A stretch of DNA of 20,043 nt. Source: GCA-002731945 sp913047775. GTDB lineage: Bacteria; Pseudomonadota; Alphaproteobacteria; MED-G09. The position numbers and the translations under genes are program-made. Position 1 is the stretch's first letter; every line of letters begins with the position of its first letter. The stretch is from assembly GCA_913047775.1 (NCBI GenBank), contig CAJWUE010000020.1, positions 1-20,043 of the forward strand. The letters are read 5' to 3'. Under the pieces are notes generated by a model that did no database searches, was not told where the DNA came from, and saw only the letters and a program-made list of their open reading frames with translations. This document shows positions 15,744 to 20,043 of this stretch, one piece after another.

Positions 15744-16772
15744 ATGGGATTGGTGGAGGGCCCTCCCACCTCAGGATCACAAAATGGAACCGCAAATATT
15801 AGCATCACAGATTCCTTTGGTTGGGTGGGTACGAAATATTTTGGATCCGATGGAAACGATGACATTACATTAGATAAAGATGAGACTAACGACGTAAAAA
15901 CAGGAAAAGGTAATGATATTATAAGAGATGTTCTGGCCACAGATATCGTGGAAGCAGGAGCTGGGGCGGATACCGTTTACATTTCTTATACAACCCTTGA
16001 TCCCGACACATCGGCAAGCATTGATGGGGGTTCAGAAACGTCCGATTTTGATTGGATTGTATCCGATTTGGCGGCCGATACGGAAAAAGATTTTACCCTA
16101 TGGCGAACAGCTTTTGCGAATTTTGAAGGGTATGATTTCACTGACAGCGAAACCCAAACAATTGTTTTGGACTCAGACGATTTTGTATCTATCAATGGTC
16201 AAACTTTAAAAATAGCAGGAGACTTAAGCGATAAGGTAGAGGTTCCCGAAGGCGCATCCCAAACAAGAACCGAAGGGTCGTACAATTACTATTCCTTGAA
16301 TGACACTGAAATCGGCATAGCGGATGACCTCACAGTGACAACAGCATCGTCGTCTTCATCGACCGACACATCAAGTTCTTCGTCCTATACGGTTGTAAAT
16401 ATATCTGTTTCAGCCGATGAAACCATTACTGCCACATCCTCGGCTGAAGATTTTCGTTATGAAATAGATTCTGAAGGTGTTTCAAAAGAAGGCGCTTTTA
16501 AGGTCACTATTGACGGTTTTGACAAAGCTGCCGACAAGCTAACCCTTGTAATTGTAGGAGAAACATCCAATCTCACAACTCAAGAGTTTGATGCGCTTAA
16601 TGATGTTGATGTAACATCGGACGGCATTAGCGGTACACAAATATTCTTTGCTCCAGACACAAGTCTTGATAGCGGTCAATTGGTGCTGCCTAATGTGGAA
16701 GAAGCTATCTCGGGAGCATGGGACCCCACCACATACACCGTTGAAATTATTGCTGAGGCAAACTTAATATAA
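15399..16772 (+). CDS. RTX-like secreted protein without protease domain (paralogue A)
   Basis: 457 aa, no cysteine, no signal peptide, acidic and Gly/Asp/Thr/Ser-rich, as in type I secretion substrates. Residues 1-115 form a beta-rich module with LNFNSG, TYRGL, GDD and IDIIDTEG, shared with the next protein. Residues of about 147-313 form a second shared module with degenerate RTX calcium motifs (GKGNDII, GAGADTV) and SIDGGSETSDFDWIV. A Ser-rich linker (about 314-332) leads to a unique end domain (about 335-457) with FKVTIDGFDKAADKLTLV, like end modules of other type I secreted proteins. Role unknown: candidates are a surface or matrix protein, or a non-catalytic partner of the protease. It starts 14 bp after the FAD monooxygenase gene with no clear ribosome binding site and ends one base before the next start. 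Confidence 0.85.
   Translation: MAILNFNSGKNYIIPSEDNTTYRGLAGDDIYIISQATGANAKIDIIDTEGANIIQLVDGITISASLFTSNATRLTLSNGAEITISGADKFTYETSGNSTTGDIGANRVYSDFAKGMGLVEGPPTSGSQNGTANISITDSFGWVGTKYFGSDGNDDITLDKDETNDVKTGKGNDIIRDVLATDIVEAGAGADTVYISYTTLDPDTSASIDGGSETSDFDWIVSDLAADTEKDFTLWRTAFANFEGYDFTDSETQTIVLDSDDFVSINGQTLKIAGDLSDKVEVPEGASQTRTEGSYNYYSLNDTEIGIADDLTVTTASSSSSTDTSSSSSYTVVNISVSADETITATSSAEDFRYEIDSEGVSKEGAFKVTIDGFDKAADKLTLVIVGETSNLTTQEFDALNDVDVTSDGISGTQIFFAPDTSLDSGQLVLPNVEEAISGAWDPTTYTVEIIAEANLI
15840..16338 (+). repeat. Shared RTX module, copy A
   Basis: It is repeated at 18925-19428 with high DNA identity, including an exact 29-base match at 15981-16009 and 19069-19097. In this copy the module is internal to the protein; in the second it is the C-terminus. 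Both copies keep FGS/IGS.GNDD, NDV.TG, IRDVL.TD, AG.GADTVYISYTTLDPDTS and YYSLND.EI.I.DD. Confidence 0.88.
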
Positions 16773-16773
16773 A

Positions 16774-17118
16774 ATGCCTACATTAAACTTCAATTCGGGA
16801 AACAATATCATTGTCCCGACAGAAAACAAAACTACGTATAGGGGTTTGGAAGGTGATGATACCTACATTATTTCTAAGGCTACTGTAAAAAACAGCAAGA
16901 TTGATATCATAGACACTGAAGGCACTAATACCATACAACTGGTTGACGGAATTACTATTAGCTCTTCGATCTTCACCTCTAATGCCGCGCGATTAGTTCT
17001 TTCGAACGGGACGCAAATCACTATTAGTGGAGCGGACAAATTCACCTTTGAAGCCGGTGGGAACTTGACCTCGGCAACTTTGGGGTCAAGCCGCTCATAT
17101 TTAAAGTTTGCCGATGCT
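16774..17118 (+). repeat. Shared N-terminal module, copy B
   Basis: Second copy of the module at 15399-15743, starting at the initiator codon in both genes. The start offsets match exactly (LNFNSG at residues 4-9 in both), which supports both chosen start codons. Confidence 0.85.
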
Positions 17119-19431
17119 ATGGGAGCTTATTCCGCATCATTTCAAACCGATAAAGGCGATGGTGGCATTATAATAAATAATTCATACGATATGAGATTAA
17201 TAAAAAACGGCATACTAAAAACAATAAATCTTGGTGATCATTTTGATGGGGAGAATTTAAAATATAGCATTGTTAAATCGGAATACCCCAATCAGTATAA
17301 TTATTTACAACCATTTATTTCCGACCAGATTTCTCTTTCGGATGGACAACTGAAAGCACAAGGAGGTGTTGGGGAAGAAATTTATACTGCTAAAATCACG
17401 ATTAAAGCTGAGAATCAAGATACAGAGGGTTCTACCGAAAAAGTCTTTACCTTCCGCTTAACCGATGATGATGATCTTGAACAAAGTTCCTCTACAATCA
17501 TATCTTCCTCGGATTCTGAAACTACGATATCCATATCAGAAGATGTCATTGGAGACAGGCTTCTTGACCTGTCATCCTTTGGAATTGACGAAGGATCCGC
17601 AAAGATTACCTCAGTCTCCATTGGAGGATCCATAACTCCAATTTCTTATTTTTTAGCTGACCCCTGGGCTCAGAATGGTTGGACGGACTATTTTTATGTT
17701 AATAAAAACGTCCTTAAATTTGCACAACATTCCTATTACGACTATGACACGGATGAATATAAATTATTTTTTGGACCAAACAACATATATGGTAGTGATT
17801 GGCAATTTCATGATCTTACAACGTCAAATGTGAGAGATAACGAATTCAGCATCACCTTTGAATACACAACTGATGGGGAATCCAAGACTCACAAAGTTAT
17901 CATTGATTCTTTTAGCAATACTTCTAGCGGACCAATAGACGCCATTCCGGACGGAGATAGAGTAAAAGAAATTCCTGCCACAAGCGATAACAATATTAAT
18001 GCTTTGCTTTTAAGTGATTGGCAATGGGCAGGTAAAAATAATTCCGAGATTACCGAAATTACCTTTGCTTTTCCGCCTTCAACCGATACCGATAATGTTA
18101 TGCCCTGGGTGTCTAATCCTTCTGGATCTATTTGGGAACTGGCTGATTCACGGGACGCACATATTGAAAATGAAGACTTTAAAGGTGCTGTTCGAAATAT
18201 CCTGAGCATGACAGAAGAAATGTTCAACGTTAAGTTTACCGAATTAACTCAGGACAATTACAAAGAAGCGGACCTGCGTTATATCCTTTTTGAGACTACA
18301 GACGACGCTGGTAACTCACAAGCTTGGCATCCGGCGCCTGAAAATCACTCTTATATCTATCTTAGGACATATTATGGAGGAGAATATGCTGACTTTTCTG
18401 TCGGTAGTGGAACGTATGGAACTATACTGCATGAAACAGGGCACGCGTTAAATCTCGCTCATCCCTTTCACGGAACAAAAATTGAAAGCTCACAAAACAC
18501 AACCCTTTTCTCGGTCATGGCTTATGACACTTTCTGGTTAAGAACAACTGATACTTATGGAATTGCCACAGGAGACGGAACTGGTCTCTATAAAGGTGAT
18601 ACAGCAGATTATGCGAATGCTTTGAGTCAAAGTTCCTGGGATCTTCACGACATAACCGCATTGGGCCATATGTATGGATACCGAACAAATTATAAAAGCG
18701 AAGACACGATTTACACTTTTTCGCCCTCTGTAAATATACATGAGACGATCCACGATATGGGAGGAAATGATACAATAGACTTGTCGAACTATACGGAAAA
18801 CACAATCATTTCCTTGATTCCAGGCGGTGTGTCAGAAGTTGGATCCAACAAACTATTTTGGGAAGGGGACAGTCAACAATCGGGAGATTACTTTGTATTA
18901 AGTTCTAAAACCGATATTGAAAAATACATCGGCTCCAGCGGCAATGATGATGTAACTTTGAACACCTCGGTGATCAATGATGTCAGCACCGGTGCCGGCG
19001 ATGATGTGATTCGAGACGTTCTGCCCACAGATACCGTGAACGCGGGAGGCGGGGCGGACACGGTTTATATTTCTTATACAACCCTTGATCCCGACACTTC
19101 AGTGAGTATTGACGGGGGTTCAGAAACTTCCGATTTTGACTGGATCGTATGCGATTTGGCACCCGATACAGAAAAGGATTTTACCCTGTGCCGAACCGCT
19201 TTTGTCAACTTCGAGGGTTTTGATTTCACCGATAACGAAAAACAAACCATAACACTCGATAGCGAGGATTTTGTTTCCATCAATTCTCAAACTTTATCGA
19301 TTAAAGGAGATAGCACCGATGAAGTGGTTCTGCCCGAAGGCGCAACACAAACCCGAAGCGATGATACTTATGTGTATTATTCTTTGAACGATGTCGAAAT
19401 TGCCATTTCCGATGATATGATGATTGGTTGA
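16774..19431 (+). CDS. RTX metalloprotease, serralysin-like (M10), paralogue B
   Basis: 885 aa, no signal peptide, predicted type I secretion substrate. Residues 1-115 are the shared N-terminal module. About 150-400 are beta-rich with an SLSDGQLKAQ...FTFRLTDDDD stretch resembling cadherin-like repeats. A serralysin-type catalytic domain spans about 406-660: INALLLSDWQW start, zinc motif HETGHALNLAHP (H553, E554, H557, H563), Met-turn SVMAYD (M582, with Y584 at the serralysin tyrosine-ligand position), and WDLHDITALGHMYGY. A serralysin C-terminal-like stretch follows (GGNDTIDLSNY), then the shared RTX module at about 718-885. Glycine of HExxHxxGxxH is asparagine here (N560). It has only two cysteines, C793 and C806. 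It begins one base after paralogue A (coupled translation) and ends three bases before tRNA-fMet on the opposite strand. Type I secretion and immunity or inhibitor genes are not in the window. Confidence 0.9.
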   Translation: MPTLNFNSGNNIIVPTENKTTYRGLEGDDTYIISKATVKNSKIDIIDTEGTNTIQLVDGITISSSIFTSNAARLVLSNGTQITISGADKFTFEAGGNLTSATLGSSRSYLKFADAMGAYSASFQTDKGDGGIIINNSYDMRLIKNGILKTINLGDHFDGENLKYSIVKSEYPNQYNYLQPFISDQISLSDGQLKAQGGVGEEIYTAKITIKAENQDTEGSTEKVFTFRLTDDDDLEQSSSTIISSSDSETTISISEDVIGDRLLDLSSFGIDEGSAKITSVSIGGSITPISYFLADPWAQNGWTDYFYVNKNVLKFAQHSYYDYDTDEYKLFFGPNNIYGSDWQFHDLTTSNVRDNEFSITFEYTTDGESKTHKVIIDSFSNTSSGPIDAIPDGDRVKEIPATSDNNINALLLSDWQWAGKNNSEITEITFAFPPSTDTDNVMPWVSNPSGSIWELADSRDAHIENEDFKGAVRNILSMTEEMFNVKFTELTQDNYKEADLRYILFETTDDAGNSQAWHPAPENHSYIYLRTYYGGEYADFSVGSGTYGTILHETGHALNLAHPFHGTKIESSQNTTLFSVMAYDTFWLRTTDTYGIATGDGTGLYKGDTADYANALSQSSWDLHDITALGHMYGYRTNYKSEDTIYTFSPSVNIHETIHDMGGNDTIDLSNYTENTIISLIPGGVSEVGSNKLFWEGDSQQSGDYFVLSSKTDIEKYIGSSGNDDVTLNTSVINDVSTGAGDDVIRDVLPTDTVNAGGGADTVYISYTTLDPDTSVSIDGGSETSDFDWIVCDLAPDTEKDFTLCRTAFVNFEGFDFTDNEKQTITLDSEDFVSINSQTLSIKGDSTDEVVLPEGATQTRSDDTYVYYSLNDVEIAISDDMMIG
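18925..19428 (+). repeat. Shared RTX module, copy B
   Basis: Second copy of the module at 15840-16338, here forming the last 168 residues of the protease. It includes the exact 29-base match at 19069-19097. It differs from copy A at two sites by codons that create the protein's only cysteines (19150-19152 and 19189-19191). Confidence 0.88.
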
Positions 19432-19434
19432 GGT

Positions 19435-19511
<77 letters not shown>

Positions 19512-19552
19512 TCAATCCGGAATTCCAAGTGAAAAGATAAATGCAATTAATA

Positions 19553-19670
19553 AGCCTGGCAATGACCTACTCTTCCACACCTTAAGATGCAGTACCATCG
19601 GCGCTGAGAAGTTTAACGGTCGAGTTCGGGATGGGATCGTGTTTAGGCCTCTCGCTATAATCACCAAGCT
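19553..19670 (-). rRNA. rrf: 5S ribosomal RNA
   Basis: About 118 nt. The complement starts GCTTGGTGATTATAGCGAGAG, contains CCCATCCCGAACTCG (19625-19640 region) and GATGGTACTGC, and closes with CCAGGCTT pairing with the 5' end. These are conserved 5S landmarks. Ends are set by helix I pairing and may be off by a base or two. Confidence 0.95.
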
Positions 19671-19724
19671 AATTAATAACACTTATAAGCAGAATATCGT
19701 ATTTGATGGACATTAATGATGAGA

Positions 19725-20043
<319 letters not shown>

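Noticed and set aside
18515..18805. Minus-strand open frames within the protease catalytic domain
   Set aside because: They overlap the zinc-motif and Met-turn region in the antisense direction; no support as genes.

Overview
The window looks like a piece of an AT-rich alphaproteobacterial chromosome, probably marine and probably a streamlined genome. The lineage hint is the rRNA locus at the right end: read on the minus strand it runs 23S - 5S - initiator tRNA-fMet, the usual alphaproteobacterial order. Spacers are short, genes are densely packed and the background is about one third G+C in the lines I counted. I cannot place it below class; AT-rich marine groups such as HIMB59, AEGEAN-169 or a low-GC SAR116 relative are guesses.

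Layout. (1) 42-1586, plus: a Baeyer-Villiger/flavin-type monooxygenase, meeting acetoacetyl-CoA synthetase (1587-3527, minus) stop to stop. (2) 3570-6246, minus: tRNA-Arg(TCG), then cystathionine beta-synthase with a CBS-domain pair, then a cystathionine gamma-lyase/synthase family enzyme. Together the two enzymes make a reverse transsulfuration pair (homocysteine to cysteine). (3) 6343-9913: two divergent exported or membrane-anchored peptidase-type proteins, M28 (minus) and DUF885 (plus). (4) 9948-10726, minus: two tandem cold-shock proteins, one carrying a 71-residue acidic Ser/Glu repeat tail. (5) 10859-15384, plus: tRNA U34 hydroxylase TrhO, a glutathione-S-transferase-like protein (probably starting at a TTG inside trhO), a TauD/TfdA dioxygenase, a TauE/SafE transporter and an FAD monooxygenase. 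(6) 15399-19431, plus: two RTX/type I secretion-like proteins one base apart, which share N-terminal and C-terminal modules. The second has a serralysin-like (M10) metalloprotease between the shared modules; the first lacks it. (7) 19435-20043, minus: tRNA-fMet, 5S and the 3' part of 23S.

The themes that tie genes together are sulfur (transsulfuration pair, probable TauD with TauE) and external protein use (M28, DUF885, secreted M10 protease). The least ordinary part is the RTX pair: two mosaic paralogues with GC-richer shared ends and an AT-richer protease core, running head-on into an rRNA operon with only three bases between stop codon and tRNA end. The second item is the cold-shock protein with the long acidic tail.
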